NCBI RefSeq assembly: GCF_009695875.1
Contig: NZ_VUNC01000008.1
Location: 1-64,000 of the forward strand
DNA: 64,000 nt
Source: Olsenella porci
GTDB lineage: Bacteria > Actinomycetota > Coriobacteriia > Coriobacteriales > Atopobiaceae
Reading direction: 5' to 3'
Under the pieces are notes generated by a model. It saw nothing but the letters and a program-made list of their open reading frames with translations. It searched no databases and had not been told where the DNA came from. Position numbers and translations under genes: made by a program. Below, piece by piece: positions 8,187-16,555 of the stretch (position 1 is the first letter of the stretch; each line of letters begins with the position of its first letter).

Positions 8187-8593
8187 GGCCGCATCCGCAG
8201 GGCCTGCCTGCCGGCGAGCCGCCCCAGGCCCTCCTGGACGGCCCGCGCCCCCTCCGAGACGGCGGCGAGGTCCCACCTCACGCCCTCGAGGGCCTCCGCG
8301 AGCGCGGCGGGGTCCACCTCCTGCTCCCGGCAGGACTTGGCGATGCCGTTCAGGGCGTGCGCGCACTGGTTCAGGAGGTAGCCGAGCGAGCGCACGTCGC
8401 GCTCGATGCGCACGGCGGTCCGCGGGTCCACGAGCACCTGGCCCGCGTCGCCGGCGTCCGACTGGGCGGCAGCGCGCACGAGGGTGCGCACGAGCTCCGC
8501 CCTGCCCATGCCGAAGCGCGCGGCGGCGTCGCGCAGTGCCCGCTCGTCGCCTTCGCCGAGCCTGAGCTCGAACCTGGAGGTGTACCTGCCCAT
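8183..8593 (-). CDS. mobC: MobC-like relaxosome accessory protein
   Basis: A 136-residue protein. The N-terminus (RYTSRFELRLGEGDERALRDAAARFGMGRAELVRTLVR) matches the ribbon-helix-helix plus helix layout of MobC/plasmid mobilization relaxosome proteins, and 'SLGYLLNQCAHALNGIAKSC' corresponds to the conserved MobC helix with its N-x-N-Q/N-hydrophobic pattern. Such proteins bind oriT and help the relaxase open the nick site. It is the first gene of a three-gene minus-strand operon with GTGA overlaps (mobC, relaxase, accessory protein). The adjacent upstream region, 8594-8800, holds the palindromes expected of oriT. Confidence 0.8.
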   Translation of the reverse strand: MGRYTSRFELRLGEGDERALRDAAARFGMGRAELVRTLVRAAAQSDAGDAGQVLVDPRTAVRIERDVRSLGYLLNQCAHALNGIAKSCREQEVDPAALAEALEGVRWDLAAVSEGARAVQEGLGRLAGRQALRMRP

Positions 8594-8929
8594 GGCCCTC
8601 CCGGGGGAAGGGGTGGGGGCTGTGACGTGCCTGGCGCGGTACGTACAAGTATAGGGGCGCGGGGGATCCCCCGCGAGGAGACCCCATGACGGGACGTCAT
8701 GGGGCGACGGTTGCGAGGCAGTGCGCCGGCCCGTGCGGGCGAGGTGCCGCGCGAGGGCGCCGTGGACCCCACTAACTTGGACGGTACGTACAAGTTAGGC
8801 TACTTGCTGGGCTTCTGTAGGACATTCAGGATATGTTTAGTAACCACCTGCCAGCCTTCTGATTGCATCTTGGTCGCGTATGGTAACCTGTTTTCGTTTG
8901 TATTGCACTGTGGCATATGGGAGGTGCGC
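8594..8929. other. Divergent promoter region with oriT-like palindromes
   Basis: This gap separates the minus-strand mob operon from the plus-strand BREX operon. It contains a perfect 18-bp palindrome, CGCGGGGGATCCCCCGCG (8658-8675), and an inverted repeat CCCCATGAC/GTCATGGGG with a 5-nt loop (8682-8704). A 13-bp sequence GGTACGTACAAGT occurs twice in direct orientation (8638-8650 and 8783-8795). A TAACTTG/CAAGTTA inverted repeat (8773-8797) encloses the GTACGTAC self-palindrome. Palindromes beside a mobC-relaxase operon are typical of oriT and of relaxosome-binding autoregulation. The BREX promoter must also lie here, but I could not fix its -35 and -10 boxes. Confidence 0.55.
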
Positions 8930-9160
8930 GTGAAGTACTCGGAGCTCGTGGAGGGCAACACCACCCTCACGGAGAAGCAGGAGTTCCTTACCGGTGGCGA
9001 GATGACCGCCATCACCATCCGCATCCCGAAGAACCTGAAGGACGCCGCGGCGGAGCGTGCCTCCCTCAAGGGAATCAGCTTCTCCGCCTACGCCCGCATG
9101 TGCATGATTGCGGACCTGGCGCCCGAGGCTGGCAAGGGGGGTGCCGCAAGTGTCGGGTAA
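8930..9160 (+). CDS. Small ribbon-helix-helix protein at the head of the BREX operon
   Basis: A 76-residue protein starting at GTG 8930, behind GGGAGG at 5 nt spacing. Residues about 25-60 (EMTAITIRIPKNLKDAAAERASLKGISFSAYARMCMI) have the beta strand, helix, turn, helix pattern of Arc/MetJ/CopG-type ribbon-helix-helix DNA-binding proteins. It overlaps brxA by 11 bp and so is the first gene of the BREX transcript. In many BREX loci a WYL-type regulator (BrxR) sits at this place; here a ribbon-helix-helix protein may be the autoregulator, or may be left over from the mobilization module. The GTACGTAC-containing repeats upstream are candidate operators. Confidence 0.65.
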   Translation: MKYSELVEGNTTLTEKQEFLTGGEMTAITIRIPKNLKDAAAERASLKGISFSAYARMCMIADLAPEAGKGGAASVG

Positions 9161-9740
9161 GTACGCCCTCTCCATGAGCGGATCGACCGCACGCGTACAG
9201 GAGTGTCTCATCGCTGCCCGTACCTACCTCGAGCTCGGGGACTGGAATGCCGTCCGTAAGTCCATCGTCGAAGACAACCTCTTCCAGCTCAACGCCCCGA
9301 GCTCCCGCAAGCGTGTGGCAAGCGAGATTGTCAAGCGCCTGCGCACCCTCACGGACGACGAGGCCGAGTTCCTCGCGTCTGCCGTCGGGGACGACCGCCA
9401 CGCCATGATCTGGGTCTCCATCTGCCGCACCTACCAGTTCGTGCGGGACTTCTCGCAGCAGGTCCTGGCGGAGCGCTACGACCACTCCATGCCCACCCTG
9501 CCGCGCGCCGCCTACGACGTCTTCTTCGAGGAGCAGGAGGCAATCCACCCCGAGCTCGCGAGGATGACGAAGCTCGGCCGCGACAAGATGCGCACCGTCG
9601 TCTTCAAAATGCTCCGCGAGTGCCGCCTCCTCGACGACGAGGGCACTATCACGCCGCTCCACCCAACGTCGGCGTTCGCCGCCGCGCTGGGCGACAAGGG
9701 CGTCGAGGACCTCGCCTCGTTCCCGGGGGCGATCGCCTGA
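9150..9740 (+). CDS. brxA: BREX protein BrxA (DUF1819)
   Basis: A 196-residue protein from GTG 9150. It shows the family pattern: an N-terminal 'KYALSMSGSTARVQECLIAARTYLELGDWNAVRKSIVEDNLFQL', then 'SSRKRVASEIVKRLRTLTDDEAEFL', then a 'ICRTYQFVRDFSQQVLAER' helix. BrxA is a small helical DNA-binding (NusB-like) component of BREX phage defence. The start overlaps the ribbon-helix-helix gene, and the stop overlaps the brxB ATG (TGATG). The longer open frame upstream of GTG 9150 lacks family similarity. Length is normal for the family. Confidence 0.9.
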   Translation: MSGKYALSMSGSTARVQECLIAARTYLELGDWNAVRKSIVEDNLFQLNAPSSRKRVASEIVKRLRTLTDDEAEFLASAVGDDRHAMIWVSICRTYQFVRDFSQQVLAERYDHSMPTLPRAAYDVFFEEQEAIHPELARMTKLGRDKMRTVVFKMLRECRLLDDEGTITPLHPTSAFAAALGDKGVEDLASFPGAIA

Positions 9741-10351
9741 TGGGTATCGAGTTCAAGCACATAAACGACGCGCGCGGCTTCATCGTGGACAAGCTCTCCG
9801 ACGACGCCCTGCTTGGCCGCAACGGCTACATGATGCGCCAGGCGCTCTACATCATCGACTACGACCCCGCCCAGCAGCAGTACGCGGCGGACCTAGTCAG
9901 GGCCATATGCGAGAAGGACACGGGCGACCTCCCCCGCAGGGGCGTCACGCCCGTAGTCGTGAACCTCTACGACCTGGTGCTCGGCTACCTGGACGAGCAG
10001 GACCTCTGGGAGCCGCTTGTGGAGGCGGAGCCGGATACGCCACGCCTCGACCTCATCCAGATGCTTCAGGACACCGTGGGCGTCAAGGACGTCGTGGCGC
10101 CTCGCGTGAACGAGGCCATCGCCTCCCACCCGGAGGCGGACATCGCGTTCGTCACCGGCGTCGGGGAGACCTTCCCCTACGTGCGCACCCACACGCTGCT
10201 CGAGGAGATCTCGTCGCCCATCCCCGTGGTCCTGGTGTTCCCGGGGCGCTACGAGCAGCACAGCGACGGATCGACGGCGCTCAACATCCTGGGGCTGACC
10301 CAGGCCTCCACCGGCGGCTACTACCGCGCGACCCGCGTGTTCGACCTGTAA
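9740..10351 (+). CDS. brxB: BREX protein BrxB (DUF1788)
   Basis: A 203-residue protein. Typical features are 'GRNGYMMRQALYIIDYDPAQQ', a central 'TPVVVNLYDLVLGYL', and a C-terminal 'FVTGVGETFPYVRTHTLLEEISSPIPVVLVFPGRYEQ' followed by 'RVFDL'. The VFPG segment is characteristic of DUF1788. BrxB is required in type 1 BREX and is thought to help assemble the BrxC/PglZ/PglX complex; its biochemical activity is not well defined. Its ATG overlaps the brxA stop, and brxC begins 12 nt after its stop, consistent with one operon. Confidence 0.9.
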   Translation: MGIEFKHINDARGFIVDKLSDDALLGRNGYMMRQALYIIDYDPAQQQYAADLVRAICEKDTGDLPRRGVTPVVVNLYDLVLGYLDEQDLWEPLVEAEPDTPRLDLIQMLQDTVGVKDVVAPRVNEAIASHPEADIAFVTGVGETFPYVRTHTLLEEISSPIPVVLVFPGRYEQHSDGSTALNILGLTQASTGGYYRATRVFDL

Positions 10352-10363
10352 GGACGGCTAGCA

Positions 10364-13300
10364 ATGCTTCTTAGGGACGCATTCGAGAAGGACATCTACC
10401 GCGCCATCGACCCCGTGGTCAAGGCCAACGAGACCGACGACGCCCACCTGGCAAACGAGCTCGAGGAGTTCGTCGTCACCAACGAGGTCCGGCAGCACCT
10501 GCTGGACTTCCTGGACGAGTACAACGAGCCGGCGAGCGTGAGCAACGGCGCCTGGATCTCGGGCTTCTTCGGGTCGGGAAAGTCGCACCTCCTCAAGATC
10601 CTCGCCGCGGCCCTCGAGAACCGAGAGGTCACGGATGCGGACGGCACCACCAGGCACACGATGGACTACCTCGTGCCCAAGGTCGCCGACATGCCAGCCC
10701 TGGCTAGTGCCATGGAGCTGGCGCCGAGGCGCCACCCCTCCGAGAGCGTCATCTTCAACATCGACAGCTATGCCCCGAACTCCGGCCGCGCCGAGACGGG
10801 GGCGCTGCTCTCGGCGTTCATCAAGGCGTTCAACCACCACTGCGGCTACTTCGACGGCGACCAGCAGCACATAGCCAAGATGGAGTACGACCTCGACCAG
10901 GAGGGCAGGCTCGACGCCTTCCGCTCGGCCGTCGAGGCAAGGGTCCCCAACAAGGACTGGGAGAAGATCCGCAAGTCCGCGCCGCTCTACCGCCGGCAGA
11001 TCTCCGCCGCGTTCGACGAGGTCTCGGGCAACCCGGAGGGCTACACCACGGACGTCGTCAGGGACTACAAGGAGGACTACCACCCCGACATCCGCATGTT
11101 CGCCCAGCGCGTCGCGGAGTACATTAGGTCGAAGGGCCAGAGGGGCTACCGCGTCAACTTCTTCGTGGACGAGGTGGGCCAGTTCATAGCCCAGAACGCC
11201 AACCTCATGGTGAACCTGCAGACCATCGCCGAGGAGCTGGACCGCTACTGCGGGGGCGACTCCTGGGTCATCGTTACCTCCCAGGAGAACATGGACGACA
11301 TCGTTGGCCAGATGAAGTCCATCTCGGCAAACGACTTCTCCAAGATCCAGGCGCGCTTCCACGTGAAGATGCCACTCACCTCCTCGGACGCCAAGGAGGT
11401 CATCCGCGACCGCCTGCTCGCAAAGAAGGACGAGGACCGGGTCGACTTCGAGGCGCTGTACGAGAGGTACCGGGGCGACTTCGGCGTGCTCTTCGACTTC
11501 GCGGACGGCGCCAAGACCTACAAGAGCTACCAGGACTGCGACGAGTTCTGCAGCACGTACCCCTTCGTGCCGTACCAGTTCGAGCTCTTCATGTCGGCCA
11601 TGCGCGGGCTCTCCGACCACAACTGCTTCACGGGACGCCACAACTCAACCGGGGCGCGCTCTATGCTGGGCGTGTTCCAGATGGTCGCGGAGCGCATCTG
11701 CGACGAGGGCGCCAGCACTCAGGACGGGACGCTCGCCCCGTTCGACTACATGTTCGAGGGGCTGCGCAACGACCTGCGCGGGGAGGTCTACGCCGACATC
11801 ACGACGGCGGAGGACCAGCTGGACGACAAGTGCGCCGTCCGGCTCCTCAAGGCGCTCCTGTTGGTCAAGTACATCGACGACTTCCGCGCGACGCCCGCCA
11901 ACCTGCGCGTGCTTTTGTACGGCTCGTTCAAGGAGAACACCTCCGAGCTCAACCAGAGGATCCATGGGGCGCTCGACGAGCTGGAGCGCCAGGTGTACGT
12001 GCGCCGCAACGGCAACGTGTACGAGTACCTCACGAACGACGAGAAGGAGGTCGAGCAGGAGATCTCCAACCTCGTGCTGCCCGAGAAGGAGATCCGCGAC
12101 GTCATCGCCGACCTCTTCCGCGAGGTGTGCGGCGTCACCAAGGTGTCCTACAGGAGCGGCTCGTTCGAGCACGCCTACCCGTACAACCTGCGCATAGACG
12201 GGGAGGCCGTCGGGCTGCAGAGAAACGACCTCACCCTCAACCTCGTCACGGACTACGAGGCGGACGGGCTCTTCGCCGACCAGGTCCCCACGCCGCCCAA
12301 GACCCTTACGGTCGCGCTACGCGGGGCCCGCGACTTCCTCCACGACGTGGGGACGTACAAGAAGACCGACCACTACACGCACGTCAACAGCGGCGCCACC
12401 GAGGTGCGCCAGGCCATCATCGTGGATAAGCAGACGGCCAACCTCAAGCTCCAGAGGACCCTCGTGGGCCAGCTGCGCGATCTCTTGACCCACGCCACGT
12501 ACAACGCCGGCGGCGTGGACGTGACGGGCCAGGTCACCGGGGCGGGCAGGGACGCCGTGAACTCCGCGCTGCTGGAGCTGGTCCGCCGTTCGTACACGGG
12601 CCTTCAGCAGATCACCTGCAACTACACGGACAACGACATCTACAGCCAGGTCACCAACGCCCAGATGGGGCTTGGCGGCGCCCTGGAGGACTACTGCCAG
12701 AGCGTGCTCGCGCGCGTCAAGATGACGCCGGGGACGGTCACGGTCGCCGGGGACGGCGTCGGGAGCCTCACCTCCTGGTTCTCGAAGAACGAGTACGGCT
12801 GGCCCGAGGTCGCCGTGCGCTCGGCGGTGGCCAGGCTCTATGTCGCCAACCGCATCGAGGTGCGCAAGGCCGGCATGGTCCTGGACGGCACGCAGCTCGC
12901 GGAGGCGCTCGCCCGAAAGAGGGACCTGGACAAGCTCACTATCAAGGTCGTCGAGGAGGTCTCCCCGGAGCGCATGGGCCAGATCCAGCGGGCGTTCCGC
13001 GCATTCGCGGGGACGAACCCCAAGGAGACCGACCCCAAGTCGATCTCCGCCGAGCTCGCACACGTCGCGGACGACCTGGCGGTCGACGCCGCCCGCTCCG
13101 AGGTGGACGCCCGGCACTACCCGTTCGCCGCCCAGTTCGACGCCGCCCTCAAGAGGGTGCGCGAGTGCGCCGAGAAGGCGCGCGACAGGTCGTGGGTGGT
13201 CGGCTCCTTCCCCGAGAGGGCCCCCGAGCTCGCGCAGGCGAGCGAGGACCTCAAGAAGATGACCGCCTTCTGCAGCGGCTCGCCCATGGCCGTCCGCTGG

Positions 13301-13954
13301 AAGGAGCTCAGGGACTTCCTGGGGCAGAAGCTGCCCGCCCTCGTGGGGCTGGACCTCGACCAGGAGGGCATCGACGAGATCCGCTCCGTGGTCGAGGACC
13401 CCGACTGCTACAGGAGCGGAAGGATTCCCGGCGCGTACAAGGCCATGCAGAGGGTCCAGGCCGACGCCGACGAGAGGATTGCCGGGCTCAGGGGGCGCGC
13501 GCTCTCCGACCTCGCCGCGTACCGCTCCACGTACGAGCAGAGCTACGACCTCGCCGCCCTCCCCGAGGAAAGGCGGGCGAGCTTCGAGCGCGTCTTCGAC
13601 ACAGCGAGGGGGCAGCTCGAATCCATGTCCTCGCCGCTCGCCATCAGGTCGTTCGTCGACACCTTCAAGGACCGCAACGCCGGGGCCCTCATCGCCCTGC
13701 TGAGGAAGCCGGCGCCCGAGCCCGCCGCGACCGGGACGAGCGCCGAGAAGCCGGCGGAGGGCGGCGGGGCAACGGCTCCCGCAGCGGAGCCCCCCAAGCC
13801 GAGGCAACCCCGCACGGTCTCGGTCAGGAGGCTCGACACGAGCGGGTTCGGGCGTCCCGTGATAGGGAGCGCGGAGGACGCGGACGAGTACCTCGCCACG
13901 CTCAGGGCGTCGATCATCGAGGCGCTCGACCGGGGCGAGACGGTGACGGTCTAG
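10364..13954 (+). CDS. brxC: BREX P-loop ATPase BrxC
   Basis: A 1196-residue protein, the usual size for BrxC. The P-loop is G67-F-F-G-S-G-K-S74, and a Walker B-like FFVDE occupies residues 266-270. An AAA/ORC-like region continues to about residue 480, followed by the long helical C-terminal half. Residues about 1120-1145 form a low-complexity proline/alanine/glutamate linker. BrxC is the large ATPase of BREX, needed for phage exclusion and host methylation. It lies between brxB and pglZ with 12-nt and 7-nt gaps. No truncation or frameshift is seen. The N-terminal 'ANELEEFVVTNEVRQHL' element is also typical. Confidence 0.93.
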   Translation: MLLRDAFEKDIYRAIDPVVKANETDDAHLANELEEFVVTNEVRQHLLDFLDEYNEPASVSNGAWISGFFGSGKSHLLKILAAALENREVTDADGTTRHTMDYLVPKVADMPALASAMELAPRRHPSESVIFNIDSYAPNSGRAETGALLSAFIKAFNHHCGYFDGDQQHIAKMEYDLDQEGRLDAFRSAVEARVPNKDWEKIRKSAPLYRRQISAAFDEVSGNPEGYTTDVVRDYKEDYHPDIRMFAQRVAEYIRSKGQRGYRVNFFVDEVGQFIAQNANLMVNLQTIAEELDRYCGGDSWVIVTSQENMDDIVGQMKSISANDFSKIQARFHVKMPLTSSDAKEVIRDRLLAKKDEDRVDFEALYERYRGDFGVLFDFADGAKTYKSYQDCDEFCSTYPFVPYQFELFMSAMRGLSDHNCFTGRHNSTGARSMLGVFQMVAERICDEGASTQDGTLAPFDYMFEGLRNDLRGEVYADITTAEDQLDDKCAVRLLKALLLVKYIDDFRATPANLRVLLYGSFKENTSELNQRIHGALDELERQVYVRRNGNVYEYLTNDEKEVEQEISNLVLPEKEIRDVIADLFREVCGVTKVSYRSGSFEHAYPYNLRIDGEAVGLQRNDLTLNLVTDYEADGLFADQVPTPPKTLTVALRGARDFLHDVGTYKKTDHYTHVNSGATEVRQAIIVDKQTANLKLQRTLVGQLRDLLTHATYNAGGVDVTGQVTGAGRDAVNSALLELVRRSYTGLQQITCNYTDNDIYSQVTNAQMGLGGALEDYCQSVLARVKMTPGTVTVAGDGVGSLTSWFSKNEYGWPEVAVRSAVARLYVANRIEVRKAGMVLDGTQLAEALARKRDLDKLTIKVVEEVSPERMGQIQRAFRAFAGTNPKETDPKSISAELAHVADDLAVDAARSEVDARHYPFAAQFDAALKRVRECAEKARDRSWVVGSFPERAPELAQASEDLKKMTAFCSGSPMAVRWKELRDFLGQKLPALVGLDLDQEGIDEIRSVVEDPDCYRSGRIPGAYKAMQRVQADADERIAGLRGRALSDLAAYRSTYEQSYDLAALPEERRASFERVFDTARGQLESMSSPLAIRSFVDTFKDRNAGALIALLRKPAPEPAATGTSAEKPAEGGGATAPAAEPPKPRQPRTVSVRRLDTSGFGRPVIGSAEDADEYLATLRASIIEALDRGETVTV

Positions 13955-13961
13955 GGGAGAC

Positions 13962-16541
13962 ATGGACGAGAGAATAGACGCGGCCGACGTCACGCGCCGG
14001 CTGGAGGAGGCACTGTCTGAGGGCAACCGCCTCGTCTTCTGGGAGGACGAGGCGGGCGACTACGCCGACGCGCTGGGGGAGATTAGGCCCGACGGCGCGA
14101 CGGTCGTGGACGCCACCCACCGCGAGCTCGCCACCAAGCGGCTCGTCCTGCGCGGGGAGCCGCGGGGCAGGTTCGTCGTCTACCGCGCCGGCGGCGCCCC
14201 GGACCCCGTCGACGACCTCGTGCTCGACCTCAAGCTCGAGGCCCGGCCCTTCACCTGCACGATGGAGGGGTCCTGGGCCGAAGAGTGCGGTGTTCCACTC
14301 GAGCTCGCGCAGGTCGTCTCGGACCACGCGGCGTTCTTCAGGAGCAAGGAGAGGAGGCAGGCGCTGGCTGCCACGTCGCTGCCCAAGGAGACGGCAGGGG
14401 AGCTCCGCTTCGCCATGTGCGCGGCGACGCTGCGTGCCGCCGATTCCGAGCCGCGCGACGCGGCCCGCTCCATGGCCACGCGCGCCATCCTGGAGTGGTC
14501 CCGCGGGGACGAGGCCGCCATGAGGGCCATCTCCGCCGCGGGCCTCGCGCCCGCCTTCTGGGACGCCATGAGGGCGCATCTTGGATACGCGCCGGCCAGG
14601 CCCGAGGACGCCTCCGTCGGCGACATGGCGTTCCGCATGCTCGAGGGCATGTGCGGCGACACGGTGGAGGACGCCGGCAAGGCGGACCCCGCTGAGTCCG
14701 CGAGGGTGCTCGGGGGCATGGCGAGGGGCAGGCAGACGAGGCCTGCCTTCGATGTCGTCGTGCGCGAGTACGCGGACGACGTTGCCGACGCCATCCCGCA
14801 GGAGGGGAGGACCCCAGAGCTCCTTGCGGACGTCGACGCGATCCCGCAGGTGGACGAGTGGATCCTCGGCCACTTCCTCCAGGCTGAGCTCGGGAGCGGC
14901 CTCGACCTCGCCCAGCTCGAGGGCGTCTGGGCAAGGCGGCGCTACATGCTGTTCGCCGACCGCTACAGCCACCACTACGAGGCGCTCCTCGCGCTCGCCC
15001 GGTTCTCCAGGGCGCTCGACGGCTACCGGGGCACCGTCGGCGACGCGGACGGCCTGCCGGGACTCCTCTCGGCCTACGCCGAGCGCTGGCACGAGGTCGA
15101 CCGCCGCTACCGGGAGCTCCTGCTGGCGCGCGACGGGATGAGGCCGGGCAGGTTCAGGGAGGACCTCGAACCCGCCGTGGACGGCGTCGAGAAGGACTAC
15201 GCCGACTTCCTCGAGGACCTCACCGACCGCTGGCAGTCGCACCTCATGGACGAGGGCACGTGGCCGCCGCCCTCCGCCCGCTCCCAGGACGGGCTCTTCC
15301 ACGAGCTGGTGGAGCTCTCGTTCCCCGAGGCGCGGCCGGGTCGCAGGGTCGGCGTCATCGTCTCGGACGCCCTGCGCTACGAGGCGGGGCGTGAGCTCTC
15401 CGAGCGGCTCTCGGCGTCGGGCGCGACGGGCCTCTCCGGCAAGGTGAGCGTCTCCTGCGACGCCGCCGTCTGCATGCTGCCGAGCTACACGCAGCTGGGC
15501 ATGGCGGCGCTCCTGCCGGACGGCCCGATGCGAATAGACCCGTCATCGTCCCTCGTCGAGAAGTCCGGACGCCCCACCCAGGGCAGGGTAAACAGGCAGG
15601 AGGCGCTCGCCTCCCGCGTCCCCGGTGCCGTCGCGCTCGGGGCGGACGGCCTCCTCGACGCCGGCTCCGTCGACCTGGGGGACGCGCCGCTGGCCGTCGT
15701 GTACCACAACGTCATCGACAAGACCGGGGACTCGCGCGACAGCGAGGGCCGCACGTTCGAGGCGGTCGAGACCGCCTGCGCCGAGGTCGAGAGACTGGTC
15801 CAGGTGCTCGTCCGCGCGGGATGCGGGAAGGTCTTCGTCACGTCGGACCACGGGTTCCTCTTCCAGAGGCCGGAGCCCGAGTCCTACGCGTACGCGGACG
15901 TCCCGGGGCTCGCGCAGGCGCTCTCCGCCCAGGGCGAATCCGCCCGGACGAGGCGCTTCGCGGTGGGTCGCGGCCTGCCGCGCGACGAGAGCCTCCTCGT
16001 CTACGGAGCCGGTCAGCTCTCGCTCGAGGGCGACTACGAGGTCGCCATGCCCAGGGGCATAACGAGGCTCCGCCTGCAGGGGTCTGGCGCCCGCTTCGTG
16101 CACGGTGGCGCCTCGCCGCAGGAGGACGTGATACCGGTCGTGACGGTCGAGGTCGCGTCGTCGCGTGGGGAAGCCGACTCTCCCACGGGGGTCGAGGGCT
16201 TCCCGACCGGACGCACCGTGATAACGGGCCCGTCCGTCTCGCTCGTCGTCTACCAGACGAAGCCCTGCGGCAACGGGACCTCGCCGCTCGCGGTGCGCGT
16301 CGGGGCGTATGCGGACGACGGCACGCTGCTCTGCGCCCACGAGAGGGAGCTCGAACTCTCGAGCGACTCGGACGACCCCGAGCAGAGGAAGACCCGCGTG
16401 ACCCTGCGTCTGACCGACGAGGTTGACGCACATGCGACTGCCTGGGTGCGCATCAGCGCGAGGGTCGGCGCGACCACCAGGTACCGCACTGCGTGGGAGC
16501 GGGAGTACTCCGTTAACCGCGCGTTCGGCAGCGACTTCTAG
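13962..16541 (+). CDS. pglZ: BREX alkaline-phosphatase-fold protein PglZ
   Basis: An 859-residue protein. The PglZ core shows 'GVIVSD469ALRYEAGREL', the metal-binding aspartate region of alkaline-phosphatase-like enzymes, and 'FVTSD629HGFLF', the second metal site. The N-terminal 350 residues are helical, and the C-terminal 150 residues are beta-rich (TVITGPSVSLVVYQTKPCG...). PglZ-family proteins act as metal-dependent nucleases or phosphatases and are the signature gene of BREX and PGL systems. Here pglZ precedes pglX; in the published type 1 order pglX comes first. The gene starts 7 nt after brxC and ends 14 nt before pglX, so all are probably one transcript. Confidence 0.92.
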   Translation: MDERIDAADVTRRLEEALSEGNRLVFWEDEAGDYADALGEIRPDGATVVDATHRELATKRLVLRGEPRGRFVVYRAGGAPDPVDDLVLDLKLEARPFTCTMEGSWAEECGVPLELAQVVSDHAAFFRSKERRQALAATSLPKETAGELRFAMCAATLRAADSEPRDAARSMATRAILEWSRGDEAAMRAISAAGLAPAFWDAMRAHLGYAPARPEDASVGDMAFRMLEGMCGDTVEDAGKADPAESARVLGGMARGRQTRPAFDVVVREYADDVADAIPQEGRTPELLADVDAIPQVDEWILGHFLQAELGSGLDLAQLEGVWARRRYMLFADRYSHHYEALLALARFSRALDGYRGTVGDADGLPGLLSAYAERWHEVDRRYRELLLARDGMRPGRFREDLEPAVDGVEKDYADFLEDLTDRWQSHLMDEGTWPPPSARSQDGLFHELVELSFPEARPGRRVGVIVSDALRYEAGRELSERLSASGATGLSGKVSVSCDAAVCMLPSYTQLGMAALLPDGPMRIDPSSSLVEKSGRPTQGRVNRQEALASRVPGAVALGADGLLDAGSVDLGDAPLAVVYHNVIDKTGDSRDSEGRTFEAVETACAEVERLVQVLVRAGCGKVFVTSDHGFLFQRPEPESYAYADVPGLAQALSAQGESARTRRFAVGRGLPRDESLLVYGAGQLSLEGDYEVAMPRGITRLRLQGSGARFVHGGASPQEDVIPVVTVEVASSRGEADSPTGVEGFPTGRTVITGPSVSLVVYQTKPCGNGTSPLAVRVGAYADDGTLLCAHERELELSSDSDDPEQRKTRVTLRLTDEVDAHATAWVRISARVGATTRYRTAWEREYSVNRAFGSDF

Positions 16542-16555
16542 AAGGGACGTGCCCC

